Shown here in pieces: positions 42,859 through 51,083 of a DNA stretch of 64,000 nt. This DNA is from Planosporangium flavigriseum (GTDB lineage: Bacteria; Actinomycetota; Actinomycetes; Mycobacteriales; Micromonosporaceae). The DNA lies in the NCBI RefSeq assembly GCF_011947225.1, contig NZ_JAATVW010000009.1:124001-188000 (forward strand), written 5' to 3'. The notes beneath the pieces are model-generated. The model was not told the DNA's origin. It searched no databases and saw only the letters and a list, made by a program, of their open reading frames with translations. A program made the translations under genes and the position numbers. Position 1 is the stretch's first letter; each line of letters opens with the position of its first letter.

Positions 42859-43885
42859 CCATCCGGTCGGCGTCGAACTCACGCAGCGCCCGCAGCCGTG
42901 CCCGCCGGCCCAGGTCCCTACGCAGCTCGGGATCCCCAAGGAGCCGGTCGAACGCGAGGATCAGTTCGTCCACGTCCTCCGGAGGAATCACCATCGCGTC
43001 CGGTCCCACCGCGTCCGCGGTGTCGCCCACCGCCGTGGTCAGGCACGGCAGACCGTGCGCCATCGCCTCCAGCAGCGCCAACGACAACCCCTCGCGCCGT
43101 GACGGCAGGCAGAACAGGTCGAGTCCGCGCAGCAGCGCGGGTATGTCCGGGCACTGCCCGATGAATGTGACCGGTAGGTCCTTGGCCTGCCGTTCCAGTC
43201 GTTCCCGGTCGCGTCCCTGCCCGGCGATCACGACCCGCAGCTGCCGGCCGTGCCGGTCGACCTGGGACACCGCCTCGATGAGCAGGTCGAATCCCTTCTG
43301 GTCGGTCAGCCGGCCGACCGCGCCGGCGACGAGTGGCTGGAGACCGGGCGGGTACGCGACCCGGGACGGCAGGTCGACGCCGTTGCGGACCCGGTGGATC
43401 GCGGTGGCGGGTACGCCCAGGTCGTCGCGCAACTGCCGGGCGACCTCCGCCGACGTCGCCACCACGGCGTCCAGGTTCGCGTACACCGTGCGTAGCTGCG
43501 CCGGGTCAGGGCCTAGGTCACCGTGCAGGTGCAGCGTCGCCACCGTCGGCGCGCAGGCCTGCGCCGCGAGCAGCGCCGCGCGGTTGCTGGCCGGGTCGAC
43601 GAGGTTGACGTGCGCCACCTCCGGGTCGACCGCGGCCAGCGCGGACGCGAGCGCCGGCGCCGATTCGGCATGTCGGGTCAACGGGACGGCCTCCACTACG
43701 GCGCCCGAGTTGAAGCCGCCCGAGTTGAAGGCGGGCGAGCCGAAATACGGCGCGATGGGTGCGGCGACCAGCAGCGTGGGGTCGACCCACGGGGGCGCAC
43801 GATGCAGCAGTTGCCGGACGTACACCTCCGCACCGCCGAAGGCTTCGCTGTCCACCACCATCGCCAGCCGCAACTGACCGACCAT
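42761..43885 (-). CDS. GT4 family glycosyltransferase
   Basis: The product is 374 residues. GGGGAG lies five bases before the ATG at 43885, a better spacing than for the preceding in-frame ATG. It starts GQLRLAMVVDSEAFGGAEVYVRQLL, and contains GAVGRLTDQKGFDLLIEAV and PSRREGLSLALLEAMAHGLP, whose two glutamates fit the GT4 donor-binding motif. A 15-bp duplication encodes FNSGGFNSG near residue 50. It is downstream of the second GT4 gene and overlaps GT9 at its 3-prime end. Confidence 0.9.
   Translation of the reverse strand: MVGQLRLAMVVDSEAFGGAEVYVRQLLHRAPPWVDPTLLVAAPIAPYFGSPAFNSGGFNSGAVVEAVPLTRHAESAPALASALAAVDPEVAHVNLVDPASNRAALLAAQACAPTVATLHLHGDLGPDPAQLRTVYANLDAVVATSAEVARQLRDDLGVPATAIHRVRNGVDLPSRVAYPPGLQPLVAGAVGRLTDQKGFDLLIEAVSQVDRHGRQLRVVIAGQGRDRERLERQAKDLPVTFIGQCPDIPALLRGLDLFCLPSRREGLSLALLEAMAHGLPCLTTAVGDTADAVGPDAMVIPPEDVDELILAFDRLLGDPELRRDLGRRARLRALREFDADRMVTQTVRVLADAATYPPVARRRPASAPHRPATG
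43703..43732. repeat. 15-bp tandem duplication in the GT4 gene
   Basis: GCCCGAGTTGAAGCC and GCCCGAGTTGAAGGC sit back to back and encode a doubled FNSG motif. Confidence 0.9.
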
Positions 43886-43932
43886 CATTTCTCCCCTGCG
43901 GGTGGGCCTCGCCCTGCGGTGGTCGGTGTTCT

Positions 43933-45279
43933 TTACCCCGCTCCGGACTCCGGTCCAGCGGCGGCAAGTCCGGGCCGGCCGAGCGCGGCGCTGTAGACCT
44001 CCAGCACCTGTCGGGCGAGCCGGTCCCAGCGGTAACCGGCGGCCACCTGCCGCCCCTGGTCGCCCAGCCGCCGGCACAGCGCCGCGTCGGCGACCAGCCG
44101 GTCGATCGCTTCCGCGAGTCCGGCCACATCGTCCGGGGCGAACAGGAGTCCATTCAACCCGTCGGTCACCAGATCCGGTATCCCGCCGGTACGCGCCGCC
44201 ACGACCGGCACCCCGGAGTACATGGCCTCCACCAGCGCTGTCCCGAGTTCCTCGTACCGTGACGGCATCACCACTACGTCGGTACCGCGCAGAATTGCCG
44301 GCACGTGATCGTGGCCGACGAAGCCGAGAAACGTGACGCGGGCCCTCAGCCCCAACCGGTCCCGCAACTCTTCAAGCGGCCGCCGGTGCGGGCCGTCGCC
44401 CACCAGCACCACGTGGACATCCGGGCACGTCAGCCGGGCCGCGGCCGTCAGCAGCAGGTCGACGTTCTTCTGCGGATGCAACCTGCCCAGGAACACCACC
44501 CGCGGCCGCGGCAGTCCGGCCAGCGGATCGTGACCGTCCGGCTCATGAGCTTGCGGCGGGGCGAACAGCGCCGGGCGGACACCGGAGGGAATCACCCGCA
44601 CGCGGTGGGCTGGCACACCGTGCGAGATCAGGATCCGGGCCAGCCGGGGCGTCAGGGCGATGATCTGGTCGGCGCGGCGTTCGCCGTGTCGCTCCCACCA
44701 CCCTCCGAGCGCCTTGAGTAGCGCCGACCGGGGACCGGTGACCGACATTGTGTACCGCACACTGGTGTGCACTGTCAGTACCAGCGGTATCCGGTTTCGC
44801 CGTGCCGCGGCCAGCGCGACGGGTACGACGGCCAGATCCTCACCGAGATGCGCATGGACCAGGTCCGCGCGCGCGGCCAACTGTGGGACGAGGCGAGCCG
44901 CGGGTACCGCGTAGAACTGCCGGAACCGGGCGACCGGCAGACCCAGGCGCACCACCAGGGAGGCGTTTGCCAGCCGTGCGACCGGCATCGTGCCGGGTGG
45001 ACGCGTCGTCACCACCGTCTGGGCCACGCCGAACCCGTCCAGGGCCCGGGTCAGCTCACCGGTGTGGGTCTGCATGCCGCCGACCGGGTCGAAGCGGACC
45101 GCGTCGGCGGCCGGACCGTCACCGGGGGGCTCGAACACCGAACACAGCCGAAGCACCCGGAGCCGGGCCTGTCCTGGCCCGGCAGGTGCGAGCGAGGCCT
45201 CGTCGGTGCTGCTCGTCCCTTCACTGCTGCTCGTCCCTTCGCTGCCTGCGGCGGGACCGTCCATGCCACCGTGCTCCAT
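43933..45279 (-). CDS. GT4 family glycosyltransferase
   Basis: The product is about 448 residues. The N-terminal 38 residues are Ser/Gly/Thr-rich and carry two short duplications (GTSSSEGTSS and MEHGG MDG). The GT-B core starts LRVLRLCSVFEPPGDG and has GLPRPRVVFLGRLHPQKNVDLLL, HVVLVGDGPHRRPLEEL and MPSRYEELGTALVEAMYSGVP with the paired glutamates. The start may be the ATG at 45279 or 45264; each has a Shine-Dalgarno-like GGAG at similar distance. It precedes the GT4 gene at 42761 in the same direction. Confidence 0.9.
   Translation of the reverse strand: MEHGGMDGPAAGSEGTSSSEGTSSTDEASLAPAGPGQARLRVLRLCSVFEPPGDGPAADAVRFDPVGGMQTHTGELTRALDGFGVAQTVVTTRPPGTMPVARLANASLVVRLGLPVARFRQFYAVPAARLVPQLAARADLVHAHLGEDLAVVPVALAAARRNRIPLVLTVHTSVRYTMSVTGPRSALLKALGGWWERHGERRADQIIALTPRLARILISHGVPAHRVRVIPSGVRPALFAPPQAHEPDGHDPLAGLPRPRVVFLGRLHPQKNVDLLLTAAARLTCPDVHVVLVGDGPHRRPLEELRDRLGLRARVTFLGFVGHDHVPAILRGTDVVVMPSRYEELGTALVEAMYSGVPVVAARTGGIPDLVTDGLNGLLFAPDDVAGLAEAIDRLVADAALCRRLGDQGRQVAAGYRWDRLARQVLEVYSAALGRPGLAAAGPESGAG
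45208..45243. repeat. 18-bp tandem duplication in the GT4 gene
   Basis: GCTGCTCGTCCCTTCACT and GCTGCTCGTCCCTTCGCT are adjacent and encode a doubled SEGTSS-type stretch. Confidence 0.9.
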
Positions 45280-45290
45280 GCCACCGTGCT
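45261..45290. repeat. 15-bp tandem duplication carrying ribosome site and start codon
   Basis: CCATGCCACCGTGCT occurs twice (45261-45275, 45276-45290). On the - strand each copy provides GGAGCACGGTGGCATG, that is a Shine-Dalgarno core plus an in-frame ATG. Confidence 0.92.
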
Positions 45291-46047
45291 CCTTGGTGAA
45301 AGTCAGCGGAGTTGAAGGTCAGCGGACCGGTGCTCAAGGGGTGAATCGGCTGCGTGGCGACGCCGTCTGCGTGCGGCTGTGGCTCTGCTCGAAGCTGCGC
45401 TCTTCGCGGACCGAGGGCAAGCCGACTCCATTGTGCGCGGGCGGGTGCGGGTGTGCACCCACCTTCCGCACCTACCTGCGGGCCGCACGATCGGGCATGC
45501 CGGCCGGGAGAGTCGTGCGGACGATCAACACCCACTTACGGCGTACCGGCTCGTGACCGGATGGGCCGTTTTCGCGGCACCGATTGCTGAATTGTGCAGG
45601 CTGCGGTCCGGGAGATCGCTTTCCGGGCGCATGGTTACCGGGCCCGTCAGGCCCGTGACGACCGATTAAAGGCGATCTTGTACGCGAACGTGGCGCTCGG
45701 CTGCGTCCTGGACCTGCCTCGTCGTCCCCCGTTGGTGGCCCTCACGTTGGTGGTCCGCACGTTGTCGTCAGCGGCTGGCTGCCGGTTGCCCGTGCGGGAT
45801 GCTGCCGCCAGCCGTACAATTTTTTTCCCAATCAATCGTTTAGAAATTTAAATAGTTCGCTCTCGTTGTGTCGTGATGATTTCCACGTGCATGCTCCGCT
45901 TGACCCTAAGGTTGCCACTCGCTAGCTTCGATGACGGCGCACAGGCCAGTGTCCAGATTGGCGCGTCCAGCTTGCGGGTTCAGTTCGACGGCAAGCTCCA
46001 CGAGAAACTCGTCGCGACCCATTAAACCTTTCACGAGGAGGTTCAGC
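45291..46047. other. Intergenic region of about 760 bases
   Basis: The left part (45300-45700) holds only chance-like Arg-rich frames. The part 45800-45870 is strikingly AT-rich (T-run and AAATTTAAAT) for this genome. A promoter-like TTGACC (45900-45905), 17 bases, TAGCTT (45923-45928) lies about 120 bases before the inhibitor gene. GAGGAGG at about 46037 is its ribosome site. Confidence 0.4.
45900..45928 (+). promoter_or_regulatory. Candidate promoter of the inhibitor gene
   Basis: TTGACC and TAGCTT are 17 bases apart, in the AT-rich part of the intergenic region and in the correct direction for the secreted inhibitor gene. This is a consensus match only. Confidence 0.3.
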
Positions 46048-46509
46048 ATGCCATCACTGCGACGTCTACCGACGCGCGTCACCGCGATCTCGATATTGGC
46101 GACCACGGGATTGGCTGCCGCGGCGGTAAGCGTTCCTTCCGGTGCGTTCGCGGCACGGTCGGTTGGTGTGACGGCCCCTTCCGCTGCAACTCTTTCCGCT
46201 GCTCGGACCACGTTGTTACTGACGGCCGCCCGAGGCGAGGACGGCGACCGCGTCGATCGGACCGCAGTGCTCACCTGTGCTCCTGCCGGAGGTACGCATC
46301 CGGCAGCGTCCCAGGCGTGCGGCGAACTTTCCTCGGTGGCCGGTGAGGTGGCCGCCCTGTCCGAAGGTTCGGGTAGCTGCATCCTGATGTACGACCCCGT
46401 GACGGTCACCCTCCGGGGCTGGTGGCAGGGGGAGGAGAAGTACTTCCGCGCCACGTACTCGAACTCCTGCGTCCTGCACCGGCAGACGCACGCGGTCTTC
46501 GATTTCTGA
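46048..46509 (+). CDS. Secreted subtilisin-inhibitor-like (SSI family) protease inhibitor
   Basis: The product is 153 residues. A Sec signal peptide runs to about residue 36 (cleavage near GAFA). The mature part has the SSI pattern: CAPAGGTHPAASQAC (Cys77 and Cys91, first disulfide), CILMYDPVTV (Cys111) and SNSCVLHRQTHAVFDF (Cys141, second disulfide). The reactive-site loop aligns with Cys-Pro-Met-Val-Tyr of SSI, so the P1 residue would be Leu113 and P2 Ile112 instead of Pro. It should inhibit serine proteases outside the cell. GAGGAG is six bases before the ATG. Confidence 0.93.
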   Translation: MPSLRRLPTRVTAISILATTGLAAAAVSVPSGAFAARSVGVTAPSAATLSAARTTLLLTAARGEDGDRVDRTAVLTCAPAGGTHPAASQACGELSSVAGEVAALSEGSGSCILMYDPVTVTLRGWWQGEEKYFRATYSNSCVLHRQTHAVFDF

Positions 46510-46924
46510 TCCTGGCGTAATTACTCGACGGCGGCATTAACTTAACGGCTTCGCTGGCTAGGCGCCCTTCTGGGTGCTGATCAAAAAGTGTCCCGACGTC
46601 CGTCACCTGCTCTGGCTTAGTTCAACGTGAATATCGCCAGGATATTCGTCGTCCGTTCGGTGCTCGTGTTCGTACTCCAGCAGGAGATTCGTTTTGACCT
46701 GCTGTGGCGGTGTGATTTTGTCCGTGGACAGCGAGTAGCCACCGCCCGCCGAGTCTCGAAGGTTGTATGGACCCGAGATGCGGCGGTGGCTGCCGCCGAC
46801 GTCATCGCCTGGTCCCTCTTCCGACGCAGGCATCAAGCCGCCGTCAAGACCAGCCATGACACCCGGCAAGCCGGCACGGAACCCTGAAACGGATCTCCTA
46901 CCGGAGTACTAGGGTGGCTGGTCT
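46510..46924. other. Intergenic region with a weak leftward frame
   Basis: A leftward frame (ATG 46857 to stop 46603, about 84 codons, acidic, with GGGYSLSTDKITPPQQVKTN) exists with no clear ribosome site and no known family. It may be a small gene but was not called. The sequence 46520-46620 is comparatively AT-rich. No terminator was seen. Confidence 0.3.
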
Positions 46925-47191
46925 CTAGGACGCCTGGCGGATGGGCATGTCGGCCAGCCAGACATCGGCCAGGTCACTGAGGGGGACGTCGAGGGCCTGG
47001 CTGAGACAGACCACAGTGCCGAACGCCGGTGCGGGAAGGCGACCCGCCTCGATCTTGCGCAGCGTCTCGGGGGAGATGCCGGCTGCCAGGGCCACCTCGA
47101 CGAGGCTGCGGCCGGCCCGCGCGGCCCGGAGGGCGGCTCCGAGGCGCTGGCCCGCTGCGATCTGTTCGGCGGTGAGTGGTTGGCGAACCAT
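46925..47191 (-). CDS. XRE-family helix-turn-helix regulator
   Basis: The product is 88 residues. GQRLGAALRAARAGRSLVEVALAAGISPETLRKIEAGRLPAPAFGTVVCLSQAL is a complete HTH_3/XRE domain covering about residues 14-70, with few residues outside it. It is divergent from the methionine aminopeptidase gene, with a 76-base gap that contains an inverted repeat. It may repress its own and the aminopeptidase promoter. The start is the ATG immediately before the family N-terminus. Confidence 0.88.
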   Translation of the reverse strand: MVRQPLTAEQIAAGQRLGAALRAARAGRSLVEVALAAGISPETLRKIEAGRLPAPAFGTVVCLSQALDVPLSDLADVWLADMPIRQAS

Positions 47192-47231
47192 GCCAGCAGG
47201 ATATCCCTCCGGAGCATCCCCGACCTGGCGT

Positions 47232-47245
47232 GGTATAAAAATACC
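47232..47245. promoter_or_regulatory. Inverted repeat GGTAT-AAAA-ATACC between XRE and map genes
   Basis: This perfect 5-4-5 palindrome overlaps a TATAAAA stretch that could be a -10 element. It is 23 bases before the map start and 40 bases before the XRE start on the other strand. It is a natural operator candidate for the small XRE protein. Confidence 0.55.
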
Positions 47246-47267
47246 GCATTTGGAGAGGGAGGCTGTC

Positions 47268-48086
47268 GTGATCGAGCTCAAGTCCGCCGAGGAGATCGGC
47301 CGGATGGCGGTGACCGGCCAGTTCGTCGGCGAGCTGCTCGCCGAGCTGAGCGGTGTCGCCGCAGTCGGCGTCAACCTGATAGACCTCGAACACCACGCCC
47401 GCCGCCGGATCTCCGAACGCGGCGCCGAATCCTGCTACTGGGACTACGCACCTTCGTTCGGCCGCGGCCCGTTCCGCAACGTGCTGTGCCTGTCGGTCAA
47501 CGACGCGGTGCTGCACGGCCTGCCGCACGACTATGTTTTGCGGGACGGTGACCTGCTCAGCATCGACATGGCGGTCGGCATCGACGGCTGGGTCGCCGAC
47601 TCCGCGCTCTCCGTCATCGTCGGCACCCCCGACCCGGCCGACCTGAAGCTGATCGAGGCCACCGAGGTCGCACTGGAGGCCGGCATCACCGCCGCCCAGC
47701 CCGGCGGCCGCCTCGGCGACATCTCCGCCGCGATCGGCGAGGTCGCCCACTCCTACGGCTACGGCGTCAATGCCGAGTTCGGCGGCCACGGCATCGGCCG
47801 CACCATGCACGAGGCCCCGCACGTCGCCAACAACGGCCGCGCCCGCCGCGGCATGAAACTCGACCCCGGCCTCACCATCGCCATCGAGCCCTGGTTCTGC
47901 CGCTCCACCGACAAAATCAAGTTCGACAACGACGGCTGGACGATCCGCTCCGCCGACGGCTCCCGCACCGCCCACTCCGAACACACAGTCGCCATCACGG
48001 CTTCCGGCCCCCAGGTCCTGACCCGCCGCCCCACTCACGGCGCCACCTCAGCCGATCCCACCAAAAAGCCCGCCACAGCCTCCTGA
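47268..48086 (+). CDS. map: Type I methionine aminopeptidase
   Basis: The product is 272 residues, starting at the GTG with GGGAGG five bases upstream. The five metal ligands can be followed: DMAVGIDGWVADSA (two Asp), GGHGIGRTMHEAPHV (His), IAIEPWF (Glu) and SEHTVAIT (Glu). HGLPHD near residue 84 is the catalytic histidine motif. It removes the N-terminal methionine of new proteins. The genome may hold other map copies. This one stands beside its own XRE regulator rather than in a ribosomal operon. Confidence 0.94.
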   Translation: MIELKSAEEIGRMAVTGQFVGELLAELSGVAAVGVNLIDLEHHARRRISERGAESCYWDYAPSFGRGPFRNVLCLSVNDAVLHGLPHDYVLRDGDLLSIDMAVGIDGWVADSALSVIVGTPDPADLKLIEATEVALEAGITAAQPGGRLGDISAAIGEVAHSYGYGVNAEFGGHGIGRTMHEAPHVANNGRARRGMKLDPGLTIAIEPWFCRSTDKIKFDNDGWTIRSADGSRTAHSEHTVAITASGPQVLTRRPTHGATSADPTKKPATAS

Positions 48087-48405
48087 CCCACTGCCCGCCT
48101 TGGGGCGTGACTCAGGGCGTTCCGGGGATGGGGGCCTGCCGCAACTTCCTGAGCAAGTCCCAGCCCCACGCCTCAGCCCACCGCTCAAGGATGCGTGCCG
48201 TCCGGCTGGCCCCTGCGGCGGCCACTAGGCGCCCACGCTTACCAGGCGACCACGCTTACCAGGCAACCACGCCCACCAGGTCACCAATTGGCGAACGTTG
48301 CGGCGCCGGCTTCTCGGTCGGCGCCGCAATCGCCCGATTCGCGACCGCTACCTCGTGCATCGGGTATCTCGCGTCAGGTGTCTCGCGCGTCAGGTGTCTC
48401 GCGCG
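48087..48405. other. Intergenic space between convergent genes, repeat-bearing
   Basis: These 319 bases lie between the map stop and the leftward CrtC-like gene. Apart from the two tandem-repeat tracts (17-bp and 16-bp units) nothing gene-like was seen, and no strong terminator hairpin was found. Confidence 0.4.
48229..48279. repeat. 17-bp tandem repeat, three copies
   Basis: Units GCGCCCACGCTTACCAG, GCGACCACGCTTACCAG and GCAACCACGCCCACCAG are adjacent, in the non-coding space between the convergent map and CrtC-like genes. Confidence 0.9.
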
Positions 48406-48410
48406 TCAGG
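48371..48410. repeat. 16-bp tandem repeat, two and a half copies
   Basis: GCGTCAGGTGTCTCGC is repeated at 48371-48386 and 48387-48402, with a half copy to 48410. The last bases form the stop region of the CrtC-like gene. Confidence 0.93.
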
Positions 48411-49449
48411 CCCGAATCGGCACACCGTGCGTCGCGTCGTCGGTGAGGATCTCGAACAGTGCGCGGTACTCGGCCAGCAGCGTCTCCCGGGCGCCGGTGG
48501 CGCGGTCGGTAACTTCCAGTTCACAGCGCGCGATGTTGGTGTTGAGGCAGTACTTGATACCGCCCGGTGGATTCGGATAGGTCAGACCGACGAACGCCTC
48601 GGCCGGCGCCTCGATGCGCCCGCGGATCCGTACGGCGTCGGATTTGGAGGCGAATTCCCAGAAGAAGTACCCGAACCGGCTGGTCGCCCGGATCCCCTGC
48701 CGTAGCGTGACCAGCGAGTGCTCCCGGCCCCGATGCCGCAGGACCAGCAGGGTAACCATCGGCGTGCTCAGGGGTCCCTGCCGGTTGGCCGCTGTGACGA
48801 TCTCCAGGAAGCTGTCCGGCGCATCGTCGAATCCGGCTACCTGGCCGAAGGCGTACCGATCCGGGTGTCGACTGCCCCAGTTGTGGTTCTGGCTGCCCAC
48901 CCACCCATTGACGGTAACCCGGCGTCCGCCCGCGATCAGCTCGCCGTCGTACCGGGCCAGCGGTTTGCCCACCAGGCTCTTCGCTTTCGGGAAACCGCCC
49001 CGGTAGAGCCGCCGCGGCAGCAGGTAGAGCGGCGGCTGGTCGCCCGCGTACGCCAGGTCCCAGGCCACCGCGGCAGCGTCTGCCCCCGCCGTGTCTGCCC
49101 CCGCCGTGCCGGTTCCGACCATGGCCCCGGCCAACGCATCCGGCCCCAGCGTCGCGTCTCCGATCCGTACCGAGAAGCCCTGGCGGTCGAAGGTGCACTT
49201 GGCGATCGGGTACTCCCGCTTGGCCACGACGTGCCGTCCGGTCTCCCCGTTGAACAGTACGAACCACAGCTCGCCCACCGCGTCCGCCGGACGGCGCGCG
49301 GGGCTGAAGACCGTGTATCGGCTCCAGAACGCGAGCGGTCGGGTGGGGTGGTTGGCCCGCTGGTAGAAGCTCTCGTAGTGGCCGGCCCGCTGACCCGGTT
49401 CGTACTGTGCCCAGTTGACCTGCTGCTCGACCAACGGATCCGGTTGCAT
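48406..49449 (-). CDS. Tocopherol-cyclase/CrtC-like (lipocalin-like two-domain) protein
   Basis: The product is 347 residues starting at ATG 49449, which has GAAAGGG about nine bases upstream; a frame start at 49476 lacks one. FWSRYTVFSPARRPADAVGELWFVLFNG near 40, VNGWVGSQNHNWGSRHPDRYAFGQVAGFD near 190 and GYFFWEFASKSD near 270 fit the beta-barrel of CrtC/tocopherol-cyclase-like proteins. No signal peptide was seen. The catalytic function is unknown, and context gives no pathway. A 15-bp duplication (49076-49105) adds GADTAGADAA. Its last bases lie in a 16-bp repeat. Confidence 0.7.
   Translation of the reverse strand: MQPDPLVEQQVNWAQYEPGQRAGHYESFYQRANHPTRPLAFWSRYTVFSPARRPADAVGELWFVLFNGETGRHVVAKREYPIAKCTFDRQGFSVRIGDATLGPDALAGAMVGTGTAGADTAGADAAAVAWDLAYAGDQPPLYLLPRRLYRGGFPKAKSLVGKPLARYDGELIAGGRRVTVNGWVGSQNHNWGSRHPDRYAFGQVAGFDDAPDSFLEIVTAANRQGPLSTPMVTLLVLRHRGREHSLVTLRQGIRATSRFGYFFWEFASKSDAVRIRGRIEAPAEAFVGLTYPNPPGGIKYCLNTNIARCELEVTDRATGARETLLAEYRALFEILTDDATHGVPIRA
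49076..49105. repeat. 15-bp tandem duplication in the CrtC-like gene
   Basis: GCGTCTGCCCCCGCC and GTGTCTGCCCCCGCC are adjacent and encode a doubled AGADT/AGADA stretch. Confidence 0.88.
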
Positions 49450-49556
49450 CGCCCACTGCCCTTTCGCTCGGCCCATGATAGGTAGGCCGATCGACCGGAT
49501 TGACGATGGGGTGCGCGTATTCGTCCGGGCTGTCCCAGCTGTGGGCTGGGCCTGCG

Positions 49557-50915
49557 CTAGGACCGGCGCCGTGCCCGGAGCGTCGCCGGCACCGTCACGG
49601 CGGCGGTCAGCAGCGACGCGACAGCGAGGCTGACGAGCGAGGCCGACCAGCCGTTGTCGGCAGGGATGCCGAGGTTCGCCTGTCGGGCCGCCCACCAGGC
49701 GGTCCAGCCCGCGCCGACGCCGTCGAAGTACGTCGGCAGCGTCAGCTGGTACGCGACGAAACCCGCTGCCCAACCGACGATGAGCGGCACTCGTGCCGGT
49801 GCGGTCTCCGAGACGTCCCAACTGCCGCGCGGGGCCAGGTAGTAGGCGACCACCAGTACTCCCGCCAGCGGCACGAACACCGCGCCGATCAGGAACAGGA
49901 ACGCCTCGTACGAGGTGGCGTCGACGACGAGCGCGAGTACCGTCGCGACGCCGCCTACCGCGACAGCCAGCAAGCGCCGGTCGACCCGGGCGGCGAAGTT
50001 CTGCGTCGACACCGCCGTTGAGTAGATGTTCGCGAACACCTCGTCGAGTTCGAGGGCCACGAGCACCAGGACGGCGAGCGCGCCGACGGGCACCGCGAGC
50101 AGCGCGCCGACGACATCGAACCCGCCCGTGCCGTAGGCCGCGAGCGCCAGCAAGCCGAGCGTGAAGAACGCGATGGTCGAGACACCGTACCCGACACCCG
50201 CGCCCACGAAAGCGGTCCGTGCGTTGCGCGAGTGTCTGGTGTAGTCGGCAGCGAGCGGGAACCACGATATGGGCATCGCAATGACGACATCGACGGCAGT
50301 CCAGAACGACACTGCGCCTTCGTGGGGCAGGGCGTTCAGTGGATGGCTGAGTACGCGCACGAAGAGGTATGCGGTCGCCGCCAGTGCGACCCAGACGGCG
50401 TAGCGGCCCAGTACGCGCATTGCGCCGAGTGGCCGCACCGCCATCACCGTCGCGAGTAGGCCGGCGGCCAGCACGAACGGCCAGCGCGGCGCGGACAGGG
50501 CCCGGGACGCGGCCTCGGAGATGATGACGATCTCGAACGTCGCCCAGCCCACACACTGGACGACGTTGAGCGCGGTCGGAACGTACGACACTCGCCGGCC
50601 GAGCAGGCCCCGCAACAGGACCATGGCTGGCACGCGCTCCCGGGCGGCAGGGGCGGCGGTGAGGCCGAGCAGTATCGCGCCGATGACCGCGCCGGTGACG
50701 ATCGCCAGGATGCTCGCTCCGAGCGACCGGCCCGGCAGGACCGCGAACGCGGCCGCTACCGGGAGCAGCAGGCTGACGCCGAGGTTGGCCCACAGGCCGA
50801 AGGTGTCGCGCATCCCGAGCGTCTGTGCAGGTGGCTCGGTCAAGGTGAGAGGCGCCTCGGCGGATGAGGTCGAGGACGGGGCCGATGGGTGGTCCGGGAC
50901 GACGGACGCGCTCAC
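49557..50915 (-). CDS. cytX: NCS1-family transporter, probable hydroxymethylpyrimidine transporter CytX
   Basis: The product is 452 residues with about twelve membrane segments. MRDTFGLWANLGVSLLLPVAAAF and ATFEIVIISEAASRAL are typical of the NCS1 nucleobase transporters, and PISWFPLAADYTRHSRNARTAF lies in the central part. The gene starts with GTG at 50915. A TPP riboswitch ends immediately before it, so the substrate is almost certainly a thiamine precursor, most likely hydroxymethylpyrimidine, as for other riboswitch-linked CytX proteins. Other nucleobase substrates are not excluded by sequence. Confidence 0.92.
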   Translation of the reverse strand: MSASVVPDHPSAPSSTSSAEAPLTLTEPPAQTLGMRDTFGLWANLGVSLLLPVAAAFAVLPGRSLGASILAIVTGAVIGAILLGLTAAPAARERVPAMVLLRGLLGRRVSYVPTALNVVQCVGWATFEIVIISEAASRALSAPRWPFVLAAGLLATVMAVRPLGAMRVLGRYAVWVALAATAYLFVRVLSHPLNALPHEGAVSFWTAVDVVIAMPISWFPLAADYTRHSRNARTAFVGAGVGYGVSTIAFFTLGLLALAAYGTGGFDVVGALLAVPVGALAVLVLVALELDEVFANIYSTAVSTQNFAARVDRRLLAVAVGGVATVLALVVDATSYEAFLFLIGAVFVPLAGVLVVAYYLAPRGSWDVSETAPARVPLIVGWAAGFVAYQLTLPTYFDGVGAGWTAWWAARQANLGIPADNGWSASLVSLAVASLLTAAVTVPATLRARRRS

Positions 50916-50916
50916 G

Positions 50917-51009
50917 TGTACTCCCTACGCCGGCATTACCCGGTCAGGTTCCAGCGGTCGGCAGCCCACAGCCGCCCTCTCAGCCCGGTCCAGCCGAGCT
51001 CCCGCACAC
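50917..51009 (-). ncRNA. TPP (THI-element) riboswitch controlling the CytX gene
   Basis: Read on the - strand, the conserved elements appear in order: GGGCUGAGAGGG, then GGAACCUGA, then GGGUAAUGCCGG, then GCGUAGGGAG. The outer stem pairs GUGU at the 5-prime end with ACAC at the 3-prime end, directly before the GTG start. The terminal GGGAG is also the only good ribosome site of the gene. Ligand binding should hide it, giving translational control. Mapping on the + strand: CCCTCTCAG at 50975-50983, TCAGGTTCCAG at 50944-50954. Confidence 0.95.
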
Positions 51010-51083
51010 AGCGCTAACACTGTAGTCCACGGTGGATTCGGCGCCTGGTCCGCTACCGGCTCAGCCTGGCTCGGATCGGCGGC

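Noticed and set aside
45303-45851. Several short frames in the gap before the inhibitor gene
   Set aside because: They overlap each other on both strands, lack ribosome sites, and have compositions typical of random GC-rich DNA.
48406-50793. A 795-codon frame reading through the CrtC-like gene into the CytX region
   Set aside because: The first 450 codons are an out-of-frame shadow of the CytX gene. The real gene starts near 49449 with its own ribosome site.
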